Assembly: GCA_036346205.1 (NCBI GenBank)
Contig: JARFJB010002010.1
Span: 1,899,001-1,963,000, forward strand
Reading direction: 5' to 3'
From: Vesta saturnalis
Taxonomy: Eukaryota; Arthropoda; Insecta; Coleoptera; Lampyridae
Length of the DNA stretch: 64,000 bases
The first letter of the stretch is position 1; each line of letters opens with the position of its first letter. The position numbers and the translations under genes are program-made. The notes under the pieces are model-generated. The model was not told the origin of the DNA. It was given only the letters and a program-made list of their open reading frames with translations, and made no database searches. This document shows positions 1 to 13,015 of the stretch, piece by piece.

Positions 1-198
1 TTACCCACCATTATTCATTTATCTACTTAGGGTTTGTATACAGGGTGGCTCAAAACTCGGATGTGTCATTTTCCTCCTTAACTCAAACGGAACACCCTGT
101 ATTTTTTATCACTATCAAAGCCCGGGTACTCCTCTTTAATTTTTGTCAGAGGTTTCCTTTACCTAATGTGAATAGTTATCGAGATATTTCCAGAAATT
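1..198 (+). repeat. Left inverted-repeat arm of element 1
   Basis: It pairs with 1673-1869 with scattered mismatches. The innermost matched block reads as a GTTATCGAGATATTTCC motif near 176-191 and is mirrored near 1680-1696. The arm may start before the window. Confidence 0.85.
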
Positions 199-369
199 CA
201 TTGCAATTCGCTGTTTGAAAGTAATCACGAAGTTTTTGTATTATTATCAAGTACTTTTTGTATTTGACATATCTGTCAGTTCGACAGGTTTCACTGTAGT
301 GTTTCGTTCAGTTATTCGTTCAATTTATTTCTCTGTTTCAATATAGTTGAAGTGAAAAGTAGCTACGAG

Positions 370-1420
370 ATGAATGGTGAACAATTTTCCCGTCGTGAAA
401 TGACTGACATGATTTGAATACTTGGTGAATGCACCAAAAACTGTTTATTGGCGTCAAGAGTATATCGTGAAAGATTTCCAGACCGGAGACAACCGAGTAA
501 AGTTGGATCGTTTTGACCGTGCCGGATCGGTTAACTATCACAAGAGAGAAGCAGGAAAGCATGCAATAACGGAAGACAACCAACTCAAAATGTTGCTGAG
601 CGTTACAGAAGACCCGCATACCAGTATACGAAAGATTTCATTTCAAAAAGGCATTAGCCATGGTACGCTTCAACGAATCCTGTAATTACATAAAATGCAT
701 CCTTTCCATGTCCAACTACATCAGGAACTAATTGTAAACAATTTCCAAAGCAGAGTAGAATTTTGTCAGTGGGCAAAATCGAAAATCGACGAAGAACCAT
801 TTTTCTTTGATTTTGTTTTATTTGGGGATGAGGCAACATTTTCGAAAAATGGAGGAGTTAACCGACACAATGTTCACTATTACCAGACATTTAACCCACA
901 TTTGATACGAACACACAGCCAAACAAGATGGTCCTTGAATGTTTGGGGTGGAGTTTTGGGAAATCGTATAATGGAGCCACGCTTTTTTGAGGAAACGGCG
1001 AATGGCACTGTTTATTTACAGTTTTTTCAAAATCATTTACCAGTTCTTCTTGCAGAAGTGCCCCTCGACATTCGGCAACGCATGTGGCTGCTACATGATG
1101 GCGCACCGGTTCATAACACAGGTCCTATCAAGGACTATCTGAATAATTATTCCCAACAAAGGTGGATAGGCAGAGGAGAACCTAAACATTGGCCAGCTCG
1201 ATCACCAGATCTAACTAAAGTGGATTTTTTCTTGTGGGGTTATGTATAGAGTATGGTGTATAATGACCCACCAACGACAAAAGAAAACATGAAGGTCAGA
1301 ATTACAGAAGCATTCAAGAGTGTTGATCTTACAATATTGCGAAATGTGAGTCGGGCATTCGAGAATCGACTTCAACATTGTATTGATGTTTGTGGAGGTC
1401 ACTTCGAACACCTAATATGA
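370..1420 (+). pseudogene. DD41D transposase, broken (element 1)
   Basis: The product would have been a cut-and-paste DDE transposase acting on the flanking inverted repeats. An N-terminal helix-turn-helix region of the DUF4817 type begins at the ATG at 370. The catalytic core follows. The first Asp is in a GDEATF motif, the second in HDGAPVH near 1095-1115, and the third in KVDFFLWG near 1217-1240. I count 41 residues between the second and third Asp, the DD41D spacing. The C-terminus ends in the family's GGHFEHL-like motif just before the TGA at 1418-1420. Breaks: TGA at 415-417, a frameshift near 480-510, TAA at 683-685 and TAG at 1247-1249. All three catalytic Asp codons survive. Confidence 0.88.
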
Positions 1421-1672
1421 TTAATTTAATGTTCTTATTTTCTTTTTATTATTTATTCTTTCGTTATTGTTGTTCTTCTATATTTACAGTTAATGTTATC
1501 AGTATCAAGTAAACAGATTAGATAGTGCACTAGATTGATTTATTTGTATTGTTTCGACACATTTGCAGGACAAATCCTTCTCAAACAGCAGTAACTTTGT
1601 CAAATTTGTTTGTCAAACACAATGACGACCAGATAAACATCATAATCTTAGATTTTGTATCAAATTCATCAA

Positions 1673-1869
1673 ATATCTGGAAATATCTCGATAACTATTC
1701 ACGTTAGATACAGGGAACCTCTGAAAAAAATTAAAGAGGAGTACCAGAGGACTTTGATAGTGATAAAAAATACGCGTGTTCCATTTGAGTTAAGGAAGAA
1801 AATGACACATCCGAGTTTTGAGCCACCCTGTATACAAACCCCAAGTAGCTAAACGAATAATGGTGGGTA
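1673..1869 (-). repeat. Right inverted-repeat arm of element 1
   Basis: It is the reverse complement of positions 1-198 with scattered mismatches. The end-like CACCCTGTATA lies at 1824-1834. Confidence 0.85.
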
Positions 1870-1984
1870 ACGATACTAGACAATATTCGGAAAGACAACT
1901 GATCAACAGATAATTCATTTCTACAGAGTATATTGTTCAACAGGGCATTGATATGAGTACAATTTCAACACAAAACAATCCATA

Positions 1985-2240
1985 TCTTTTCAAATACCCT
2001 GTATAACGTATTCAACCCCGACATTAAAAAAATCGAAAAAATGTGGGCTTTCTGAACTTGAAATAATATACAGGGGCTACCATTTAAAAAAAACATAAGT
2101 TAGATTCATATCTGAATCTTGGAACATCCTGTATAGTTCAAAATAATTTTAAATAATGCACTGTACCCTTTTTTTGAGAACTTTTTTTATATCTATGAAA
2201 CCAAACGAGTTATAGAACTTTGCATCTTTGTTGGTACACC

Positions 2241-2243
<3 letters not shown>
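1985..2243. repeat. Cluster of transposon-end-like motifs
   Basis: Four degenerate copies of an ACCCTGTATA / TATACAGGG end motif occur within 250 bp, near 1996, 2068, 2126 and 2236. None encloses a reading frame. This looks like several overlapping or nested remnants of small elements. The last one runs straight into the TA array at 2244. Confidence 0.45.

Positions 2244-2296
<53 letters not shown>
2244..2296. repeat. (TA)n microsatellite
   Basis: A pure TA dinucleotide array that starts immediately after an ACACCCTGA end-like motif. Confidence 0.97.
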
Positions 2297-2299
<3 letters not shown>

Positions 2300-2468
2300 A
2301 CAAATGAGCTTCGGTGAGGGTCGAAAACGACAGGTCTCAAGATACTTCTGCCGTTGTCCAACACCAGCCCGAGGTGCGTTGGTGTTTTTTCAGTCTTACC
2401 CAAGGGTTGATAGTGTGCGTACAGCTTGCCAGTGTGAATTTTTTAGATATTTTAATTTTTGTTCAATA

Positions 2469-4076
2469 ATGGCCACTGCAGTAAACCGATATCAGTTCTT
2501 TGAGAAGTTACGCGTTTTAGTTGATAGTAAACGAGAAGACAATTGTTTTTATTTTTCTCAGGAAAGGTACTCTAAAATACTTGCTGAAGTTATTTCTGCT
2601 AAAAGTAAATGCAGTACCCTCTTGGATTATAGACGTTTAAAACGTTTTGATGTTTTATGGTGAAGTTTAGAGTGAAGAAGAAATGTTAATTGTCCCATTA
2701 AATCCAGGAGAAACGAATAGTCAGTATTATGTTACTAATGATGAATTATTCGATATCCCTTCTGAAACACATATTAGAGTCGGCCATGAAGGAAGAACAC
2801 CTATTCTTAAAAAATTGCAAATTAAATACATGAATATTACTTATGAAGTGGTTATGTTGTACTTAAATTTGTATAAACAATGCCAAATGAAACATAGTGC
2901 GCCTAAAAAAGGTATAGTTGTGAAACCAATGTTCAGTTCTGAGTTGAACTCAAGATTTCAAGTCGATCTAACAGATTTGCAATCACACATTGATGAAGAT
3001 TGCAAGTTTATAATGGTATATCAAGACCATTTAACTAAGTTTGTATAGTTACAACTTTTAAAAACCAAAAGAACTGAAAAAGTAACATACCATTTTCTAA
3101 ATATTTTCCTAACATTTACTGCTTCAGCTATACCGCTATAGAGCCATATCTGAACTATGCGCTATGTGGAAAGATGTTAAGATAGTACACGGAAAGCCTC
3201 ATCACAGTCAAACACAAGGCTCGGCCTAAAGAACCAATCAGGACACACAAAACATGTTAACTGCATGAATGCAGGACAATGATTCAAATAAATGGTTGAA
3301 AGGGTTGTCGTTTGTCTAGTTTTCCAAAAACACAACTTACCACGAGGGAATACGCCAGAGTCCGTATGAAGCCTTTTTGGCGTTAAACCAAAACATAGCA
3401 TCATCTCTGCCTAGCAAGCAAATTGAAAAATTGACTGTAGAACAGCTTGAAGAATATGTTTATATTTTTGAAGACAATTTGAATAGTGGCCATACAGATC
3501 AACATTTTTCAGATAAAGCTTACGTGGATAACCGGAATATCGAACACAATACCGACAATCATATCATTAAAACTGATCCACAACCTTGTACGTCATCATC
3601 TCAAACACTAGGTGAACAATACAAGCTAATTTCTATAAAAAGAACGGCGGCTAAGAAATTTTTCAGCTTCAAGCAACAAAAATGCTGTGAACCTCACAAA
3701 AAAAAATTCAACCTGCTCAAATTGGTGATACAGTAAGAATTCGAGTCCCCGATGTTGATCGTGGCAGCACAGATCCTCGAAATGTATTAGCAATTGTTGT
3801 CGGAATAGAGGTTCCGACTTTTATAAACTATCAAACAAAAAATATCCCTTGACGCAGCTTTTTACTCGTAATCAGTTCACAATTTTTTAAGAAAAGTTAC
3901 TTTTCATGGATGAGGTTGCTACTCAAGTAATGTCGTTAAGAGAAGCAGCTTCTGATAACTCGAAGAGTGGAGGACAAGGATATACACGTTGTAATTGTAA
4001 AATAAGTGTTCAGCGATTAAATGCAGCTGTAAAAGCAAGGGACTCTTGCGCAATTCAAAATTTCATAGCAGTTTAA
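2469..4076 (+). pseudogene. KRAB-A-domain-protein-2-like retroviral-type integrase, broken
   Basis: This is a relic of a transposon-borne integrase of the kind annotated in arthropods as KRAB-A domain-containing protein 2-like. In order it shows: an N-terminal alpha-helical region starting at the ATG at 2469; a zinc-binding-like HIRVGHEGR segment near 2791; the catalytic core (FQVDLTDLQ, first Asp, near 2959-2985, then a DHLTKFV motif); a KIVHGKPHHSQ segment near 3178-3215 where the catalytic Glu would follow but is disrupted; an IGDTVRIRVPDVDRG segment near 3724-3768; and a Cys-poor tail resembling the family's QGYTRCNCK terminus, ending at the TAA at 4074-4076. There is a frameshift near 2650, stops near 2661, 2674 and 3046, and further frame changes up to 3740. 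It is not functional. Family assignment is from remembered motif patterns. Confidence 0.75.
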
Positions 4077-4333
4077 GTTGTTGCAACAAATAAGATTCTA
4101 TAAGTTAATCACATACATTTTTCGTGTTTCTTTTTTTAGATTATATTAAAATGTATGTGTACGTTTATTTTTTTTATATTATTCTTCTTTTGTTTCGTGA
4201 TTTGGAATGTCCTGTTTATTTTAAGTTCATAATAACTTCGTTATGTTCTATTTTTAAAAAAACATGATAAAAAAATGTTTTTAAATTTAAAAACATGTTT
4301 CTTTTCAACATACACCATCAGCCCACGGTAAAT

Positions 4334-4389
4334 GTCGACATTCGCCGGTGTAAGTTAAAAATAATCCACATTCACCAGAGAATGTCGAC
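4334..4389. repeat. 21-bp inverted repeat (stem-loop), possible element end
   Basis: The arms 4334-4354 and 4369-4389 both begin with GTCGAC and are nearly complementary, with a short AT-rich loop. It lies about 260 bp after the integrase relic and ends against element 2 at 4391. It could be a fused pair of terminal repeats, but no matching copy was found upstream of the integrase. Confidence 0.45.
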
Positions 4390-4390
4390 T

Positions 4391-4696
4391 TATACAGTGT
4401 GTCCCCGGATAGGTGAAACGACTCTTGTAAAAGATAAAAAATTTTCGATATAAAATTTCATTGTTTAGGGTTCAGCCCTGCTTAGTTAAAGACTAATTTC
4501 TGGCATAATTTTAGTTTTCTAAAATCATGTATGCCTTGGATCTTTTCAAAAATTTGAATTTTGGTTCTAGTAAACTGCCTTTGTTAGTGAAGATATAACA
4601 AAATTTGATTAACAAAAGTTGTTTAGAATCATGAAAGAGTCCAACTTCTAGAATTTCAAGCACCTAGGCCAACGTTGATGTTTTGGCAATTTACAA
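4391..4696 (+). repeat. Left inverted-repeat arm of element 2
   Basis: High-identity inverted match to 6399-6666, including the shared segment around AAGCAGGGCTGAACC on the opposite strand. Confidence 0.88.
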
Positions 4697-4896
4697 TAAT
4701 TTTTATCTGATAGTTTAATATTGTTTATCCCCGGGTAGGTGATATGACTATTCTAAATAAACAAAATAAATAAAAGAATTTCTTTAACACAGTTTATTAC
4801 TATGAATATTAAAAGATAACACTTAAATTATTAGCTATTACAAGTTGCTGGCTTAACACTGATAAGTTATAATGAAATAGTGAGTTAATATTCAGA

Positions 4897-5935
4897 TTAA
4901 AAATAAGGCTCTACTAAGCCTCCTCCTAAATTTGCGCAGTTTTCAATACGATTCCGGAATTCTCCAAAAGCTGCCTGTATTTGTTCTCTAGGAATTGATC
5001 GAACTGCAACTGTTATTCTGCGTTTTAATATTTCAGTGTCATTCGGAATGTGTTCTTTGTAAACTATTTGTTTTACCCATCCCCATACAAAAAAATCCAT
5101 TATCGATAGGTCTGGAGATTTAGCCGGCCAAGATGTCACGCTCATTCTCCCGAACCATATTTCAACAAACTGATTATTAAACCAATCAGTAATCATTTGT
5201 GTGGAATGGGCAGGGAAGCCATCTTGTTGAAAGTAATGCGAACGTCGAATATTTAATGGAAGTTCGTCAACAAAACTTTGCAGAATTTGTAAGTAAGTTT
5301 GCTGATTTAATCTTCCTTCAATAAAAAAGGGTCCAATAATTCCTAACTCGTATGAGACGGCACACCAAACATTTAGTTTTCCAAAATACTGCCTTCTTGA
5401 GTTAACTACGTAATGGGGATTCACTCTGCTCCAATATCGACAGTTTTGAAAAAGATGGAACACCATTTGTTGCGAAAGTACATTCGTCAGAAAAAATTAT
5501 TAGTTTATGGAAATTTCTGTTTTATAAAATTAGCTCCTCTAAAGACAAACAGAACTGCAATCGCCTTGCTTCATCACCTTCTTCCAAAGTGTGTCAAAAT
5601 TTGGCTTTATGTGGATAAATTTTGTTAGTTTTATAAATTCTCTGTAAATGTGTTTTACTTATGTTTGTATTTACGTTTCGATTTCTTAGAGACATTTTAG
5701 GATATGCATCTACGGAATTTAAAGCAACTAAAGCACCTGTATCAGTTTCATCGTAAGCTTTTTTCTCTCTCTTCTTATAGTGAACGCTTCCTGTTGTAAG
5801 AAATCTCTTGATTAAACGCCAAGCAGTAACTTTGTTAATTGCAGTATTTGGATATTTTTCATTAAATAAAGCAATAACAAAAACAAAAATAATATAAAAT
5901 AAATATTTATCGATCTTTCGCCGATTCCGTAACAC
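4897..5935 (-). pseudogene. DD41D transposase, broken (element 2)
   Basis: Read on the minus strand. An N-terminal helix-turn-helix part (5935-5594) contains a NEKYPNTAINKVTAWRLIKRF-like segment, then a frame break. The core continues with an FSDECTFATNG motif near 5480 (first Asp), a frameshift near 5460, then YFQQDGFPAH (second Asp) and SIMDFFVWGW (third Asp) near 5085-5125. I count 41 residues between the last two Asp. It ends at the stop at 4897-4899, preceded by a degenerate version of the family's terminal GGHFE motif. The intact 189-codon C-terminal frame keeps the catalytic pair, but the gene as a whole is frameshifted. Start codon uncertain. Confidence 0.85.
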
Positions 5936-6398
5936 TGAATCAAGTAAACCTTTTCATCTAATGTTAACATTGTCTTTAAAAATATGTTTCAATTTAATAC
6001 AGAAGTGTTTGATTGATAAGATTGACAGATAAGTTTTGTTATGGAGACAATTTGTTTTTCCATAGCAATCTTTGTTACAAATACATTTCTTTAGTATAGG
6101 AATCGACATAACAGAAGATATGAGAGATTTTGATTCAAAAAAACTGTACTCTGCAGAAAAATATTTGTTAGTAGTACAGAAAGGAATACGATTAATGAAA
6201 GTTATTCAAAATCATAAAAAAGTCCTATTTCCAAAATTGTAACGACCTACACCGACTTTGATGTGTTGATAATTATTAATATTATTTTTATTTGATAGTT
6301 TAATTTTCTTACACATATTGTTTTATTTGACAAAGATTGCATAAACCAAGCATTTGAGCTGATTTCAAAGAAATGCAGATGAAAATATGTTAAAAATT

Positions 6399-8730
<2,332 letters not shown>

Positions 8731-8734
8731 GTAT

Positions 8735-8905
8735 ATAAAACACACACGCACACGTACACGCGCACACGCACACACGTACACACCCACCCACGCAAACACG
8801 CACACAAGCACATACGCACACACGCACACACGCACACACGTACACACACACACACTCACACACGCATACACGCACACACATAAGCACGGACGCACGCACG
8901 CTCAG
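8735..8905. repeat. CA / CACACG compound microsatellite
   Basis: Purine-pyrimidine alternating CA repeat interspersed with CG and TA steps. Apparent Cys-Val reading frames across it are artefacts of the repeat. Confidence 0.95.
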
Positions 8906-9602
8906 ATATACTCACTAAATAAAAAATGTAAAAAAGAAATCAAGTAGGTGAGTATGATTTACCAGTGAGAAACTTGTTGGATGCCACTTATGTAAGTCAT
9001 TGAATATGAAGAAGAGGGTTGAATGAGTGGTCAGCACGTTCCCCAGATGTTTTATACGGAATCATCTTAAGAGTGACGTGTATAAAGCTCAACGCCAAAC
9101 AATAAAAAAGATTTGATTGAGAATCACTGTAGAATTCAGGCGTACAACTCCAATGTGTGGGAAAGTCAAATCAGAATTTACAAGGTGGCTTTCCCACACC
9201 CTACTTCACAATGGTGGCTTTCTCAGGAACCGTATTAATAGTTTCTTCTTTTCGAATTTATAACAGATTGTTACTAACATTTTGTGTGTTGATAAAATCA
9301 AATACAAGGCAAGTTTTTACATTCCTTGCTGAATTTTATTAAATATTAAAGTAAAAAAGGAATCCTCCTATTAAATTGTGAATAATAAAATTCCGAGCGA
9401 CGTTTTAATTGCCTGTTGGCTTCTCGAAGAAGTTAATTAGAATTCGGTTTTGTATTTTTTTTGGGGGGGAATAGGTGTTCTAATGTAACGAAGCAACATT
9501 TACCTGGTGACCTCATTAATCGCCTGAAGGCAATCCATTTTAATATATATTTTAACACAATTGCAGTACTTACAAGTTCACAAGTTTTTAATTGGGATAC
9601 CT

Positions 9603-9820
9603 AGATTCTTAGTTTAAACTTTTTTACAACTTTCCACCGTTGCACCATCATTAGCTTTCTTCAGTAAATACTCTACGGGATGTCATTTTAAAAATGTTAA
9701 TCAGTTATTAGTAGATTATTAGTTTAAAAATTTTCACAGCTTTCCACCATTGCTCCATTGTAGCTGTCTTCAGTAAACACTCTACGGGATGCCATTTTAA
9801 AAATGTTAAGCAGTTATCAA
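9603..9820. repeat. Imperfect tandem duplication, ~110-bp unit
   Basis: Two head-to-tail copies (9603-9712 and 9713-9820) share CTCTACGGGATG and flanking sequence with about 10-15 % differences. No coding content was recognised. Confidence 0.8.
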
Positions 9821-10004
9821 ATATTAATCATTTCTATCAATATTGTAACATTCATAACTGAATACGTATACGTATTCATGTATTTGTGTTGGTGCTGTGT
9901 TCGTGTTTTTGTTCGCATTAGCGTTTTCGTTCGTATGTCCATTAGCAATAGCATTCGCGTTCGTTATAGTATTCGTTCTCGTACTTTCAATCGGCAATCG
10001 CACT

Positions 10005-10700
10005 CACACCCACATATTTATATGCACATTCACATTCACATTCATATTCACATTCGCATTCACATTCACATTCACATTAAAACTCACATTCGCCTTCACG
10101 TTCACGTTCACGTTTACGTTCACGTTCACGTTCACGTTCATATTCCCGTTCACATTCACGTTCACGTTCACGTTCACGTTCACGTTTACGTTCACGTTCA
10201 CATTCCCGTTCACGTTCACGTTCACGTTCACATTCACATTCACATTCAAATTCACATTCACATTCACATTCATATTCACATTGACATTCACATTCATATT
10301 CACATTCACAATCACATTCACATTCACATTTACATTCACATCCACATTCACATTCACATTCACATTCACATTCACGTTCACGTTCACATTCACATTCAAA
10401 TTCACATTCACATTAAAACTCACATTCGCCTTCACGTTCACGTTTACGTTCACGTTCACGTTCACATTCCCGTTCACGTTCACGTTCACATTCACATTCA
10501 CATTCAAATTCACATTCACATTCACATTCATAATCACATTCACATTCACATTCACATTCACATTCACATTCACAATCACATTCACATTCACATTTACATT
10601 CACATCCACATTCACATTCATTCATTCACATTCACATTCACATTCACATTCACATTCACATTTACATGGACATTCACATTCACATTTACATATTCATGTT
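10005..10700. repeat. Hexanucleotide satellite (CATTCA / CACGTT variants)
   Basis: About 700 bp of 6-bp units of the CATTCA and CACGTT type. Within it a distinctive variant block, CATTAAAACTCACATTCGCC, occurs at 10075 and again at 10411. That is exactly 336 bp, or 56 hexamers, apart, so a larger block has been duplicated. Because the period is a multiple of three and the unit lacks stops, several frames stay open on both strands (His-Ile, Phe-Thr and Asn-Val repeats). These are not genes. Confidence 0.96.
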
Positions 10701-12712
10701 GGAGATAAATTTAGAAATTTGAAGTTACAGCTTATTTATGTAAACCGCGTTACAATTGTAACCGGGTTGCATATGCTTATAAAACAAGCGGGTTGTCAAG
10801 ATAAGTCAATAGTGAGGGCCGTAGGTCGTCATAAGATGTAAATTAGTTGATAAATACTTCAAAAGTCCACATTTATTGTAAACGAAATCTCAAAATCGGT
10901 AACAAAACATCTAATGAAGCCACCGTAATCAAAACTTATTTCTCAAAACAAATGTAGAGGCAAGGAGTATTTCCACGTGATTACAGAACATGAAAGTGAT
11001 AGTCCGAATTATTAAAACTGCAACTCAAGTTCAAGTGTAAGTTCTTAGTATTCAACTCAATCCTGAGAGGTCCGTTAGGGTTTCCATAAATAAGCAGGTT
11101 TAAATAATCCCACAGTTTCTAAATAATAACCTACGAATGGTTGAGTACTGTTTTCATAAATAACTGATAATGTGCGAATATTTCTACTTTCTTTCTGACT
11201 GGTAAATTTGTGTATATATCAATTTAATTGTATTCAAAATCGTATATTAATTATTTAAATTTGAGAAAACGTGGAAGTTCATCAAAACAAATATTAACAT
11301 TACGCAATATCCATGAAAAAATATAATTCCTAATCTGTATTAAGAATGTCCAATCTAACTTTTAATTCAACAGTTCTGTGCATGTAAATTAATAGACTTT
11401 CCTTTTATTTAATGAAAATATGATTATTAATCGTAAATATTCGCATACCTACTGCTTGGTGGTGGTTTGAAATATTAAATAATGTAATAAACCATTATGT
11501 GTAATTTCCAAGATTTAAATTCTTTAGAGCTTTATGTGCATACATTTTCTATTAATTGAAGACAATATTCAATTCACATTATATTTATTCCGTTCTAAAT
11601 TTCCGAAGCCTTTCAACAGTTAGATTAAACTATGTTAAGATTTTATCCTATAAGACGAGTAAACCGTAAACTAATTCAAGGCAAGAACATAAAACAGAAC
11701 GCAACTCGATTTAGTAATTTTTCGGATGTTCAATACACACAGATGAATAAATTAAAGATTTAATAATAACTTTTGAATTATTCAACACACTAACAGCTGG
11801 ATATCAGGAATGCTCTTACGGACATTTGCAGAAGCACTTGAGTTGAGCGCACAATTCCTGTTTCGGGTAGCTGCAGAGCTTAGGTCCTCCGCCTTCGCTC
11901 CATAATGTCCACATGATTAATCTACATTCAAATTCAGGTATTCCCCAAGATTTACAAGAACAATTTCTTCCACGTAATAGTTTTGTAGTGCACTTCATCA
12001 CATACATTTGGATTACATGAATAGTTTTCTTTGAAAATGCACCTTAATGGTGGGTTATATTTTCTTCCTCCTCATTTTTCCTTATTATACACGATATAAT
12101 CAATCTCTTACACCTTTCTTATTTTACGTTGCACTTAAGTTAGTTTACAGCTACGGCTGATTTTATTTAATGCTTTGTATAGCACTATTATCAAAAATGG
12201 AAATGTTTTAATTAATCTGTTAAAACGATTTCGTTGTCAATTAACTATTTGAACTGCACATACGATTTATATAATTAATCCCACGACGGGTTTATGTAAT
12301 TCGAAAAGTTACTACACTTTACGTGCAACTATGACGTGGTTGTGGTGCCCAACAACAAGAAAATTCACGTACTTTCCCGATACTTTAACGCTAATTTTAG
12401 GGGTAATTTAAAACTTGATATCATCGATTTAGTATATTAAACATGTGAAAGTGTTCGTTAATGTATTGAATACACCGACCTTTGCCATGAGAGTATGTTA
12501 TGAAAAATATCTAAATCCATCCCAGAACATCCTTTAATATTACAAAAGTTTATTCTATATTAAACTGAATACCTAATTGAATGCAAAATTTAGTATGTTA
12601 CACGTTGGTTGACCTTCGTTATGTAACGTTTTAAATCTGCACATTTATTTCCCAAAAAAAATATATTTATTATAAGTTTTTGTTATGAACGAATAAGTTC
12701 AAAGGTAAATAT
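10701..12712. other. AT-rich intergenic DNA
   Basis: I see nothing identifiable here apart from the weak Cys-rich ORF at 11816-12007. Confidence 0.55.
11816..12007 (-). CDS. Doubtful small Cys-rich ORF or terminal exon
   Basis: I do not recognise this. The 63-codon minus-strand frame has about nine Cys, eight of them in its last two thirds. It contains NCSCKSWG near residue 15 and ends in LKCFCKCP. Upstream the frame stays open a further ~14 codons to a stop near 12048, so it could be a last exon after a weak AG at about 12030, but no other exon was found. No signal peptide is evident. Apart from transposons this is the only ORF whose composition looks gene-like. It may equally be chance. 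Confidence 0.2.
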   Translation of the reverse strand: MYVMKCTTKLLRGRNCSCKSWGIPEFECRLIMWTLWSEGGGPKLCSYPKQELCAQLKCFCKCP

Positions 12713-12713
12713 G

Positions 12714-12878
12714 TAATTAAAAATTATTATTAATTTTATTAAATACATAAATAAAAAGTTTACCTCGAGTAGGATTTGAACCTACGACCTGTACTTTGCT
12801 AGAGTACCGCGCTAACCAACTGCGCCATCAAGGTTCAAGCCCCAATCGATGTAAATTTTGTCTTTATGTATGTAGAAC
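12714..12878 (-). repeat. tRNA-bearing repeat, copy 1
   Basis: This 165-bp segment is repeated at 50990-51153 with only a single-base indel. It holds a complete tRNA-like cloverleaf with ~45 bp of extra 5' sequence and ~47 bp of AT-rich 3' sequence on the minus strand. No target-site duplication was seen. It could be a young tRNA-derived SINE or a duplicated tRNA locus. Confidence 0.85.
12761..12834 (-). tRNA. tRNA-like gene, anticodon AGC (Ala by codon), copy 1
   Basis: The minus strand folds into a full 74-nt cloverleaf: a 7-bp acceptor stem (one G-T pair) and a 4-bp D stem. The anticodon stem GTACT/AGTAC carries the loop CTAGCAA. A 5-nt variable loop and a 5-bp T stem with TTCAAAT loop follow, then discriminator A. 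The A box TGGCGCAGTTGG and B box GGTTCAAATCC fit the Pol III consensus, and a T5 terminator follows within three bases. Oddity: the anticodon reads Ala, but the acceptor lacks the G3:U70 pair that identifies tRNA-Ala (here C3:G70). It may be a SINE head or a recoded tRNA rather than a working tRNA-Ala. Confidence 0.75.
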
Positions 12879-13015
12879 AGTTCTACATACCAAAAATAAG
12901 TAAAAAAATAACAAACATGAAAATAAGGCCTTCTAAAATTGATTGAGAGTAGCAAGTTCATACAACTGTCATATGTAATGCAAACGCCCACGTATTATGC
13001 CGGTGAATAACTTAT

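Larger units (their letters stand above)
1..1870 (+). mobile_element. DD41D mariner-superfamily element 1, left side cut by window edge
   Basis: A transposase relic sits between two long inverted repeats, about positions 1-198 and 1673-1869. The ends resemble the TACAGGGTGG type, with TA on both sides (about 37-41 and 1829-1833). The inverted similarity does not stop at these ends. Another ~36 bp on each side (1-36 and 1834-1869) is also complementary, up to the window edge. So either the true element is larger, or it inserted into a palindrome. A second end-like ACACCCTGTA motif lies inside the left arm near 98. The element is inactive because its transposase is interrupted several times. 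Confidence 0.85.

Noticed and set aside
10005..10700. Telomere-like or CRISPR-like repeat array
   Set aside because: The unit is not the insect TTAGG telomere repeat, there are no unique spacers, and the array is pure hexamer variants.
9803..10841. Long His-Ile, Phe-Thr and Asn-Val ORFs of 200-314 codons on both strands
   Set aside because: They follow from a 6-bp tandem repeat that lacks stop codons. Overlapping frames on both strands are open at once, which real genes do not show.
12761..12834. Mitochondrial tRNA insertion (numt)
   Set aside because: The cloverleaf has full D and T arms, Pol III A/B boxes and a T5 terminator, and no other mitochondrial sequence flanks it.
12868..12890. 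Perfect 11-bp palindrome beside the tRNA repeat as a functional site
   Set aside because: GTATGTAGAAC and its complement meet at the copy border. The second repeat copy lacks it, so it is probably a chance or insertion-scar feature.
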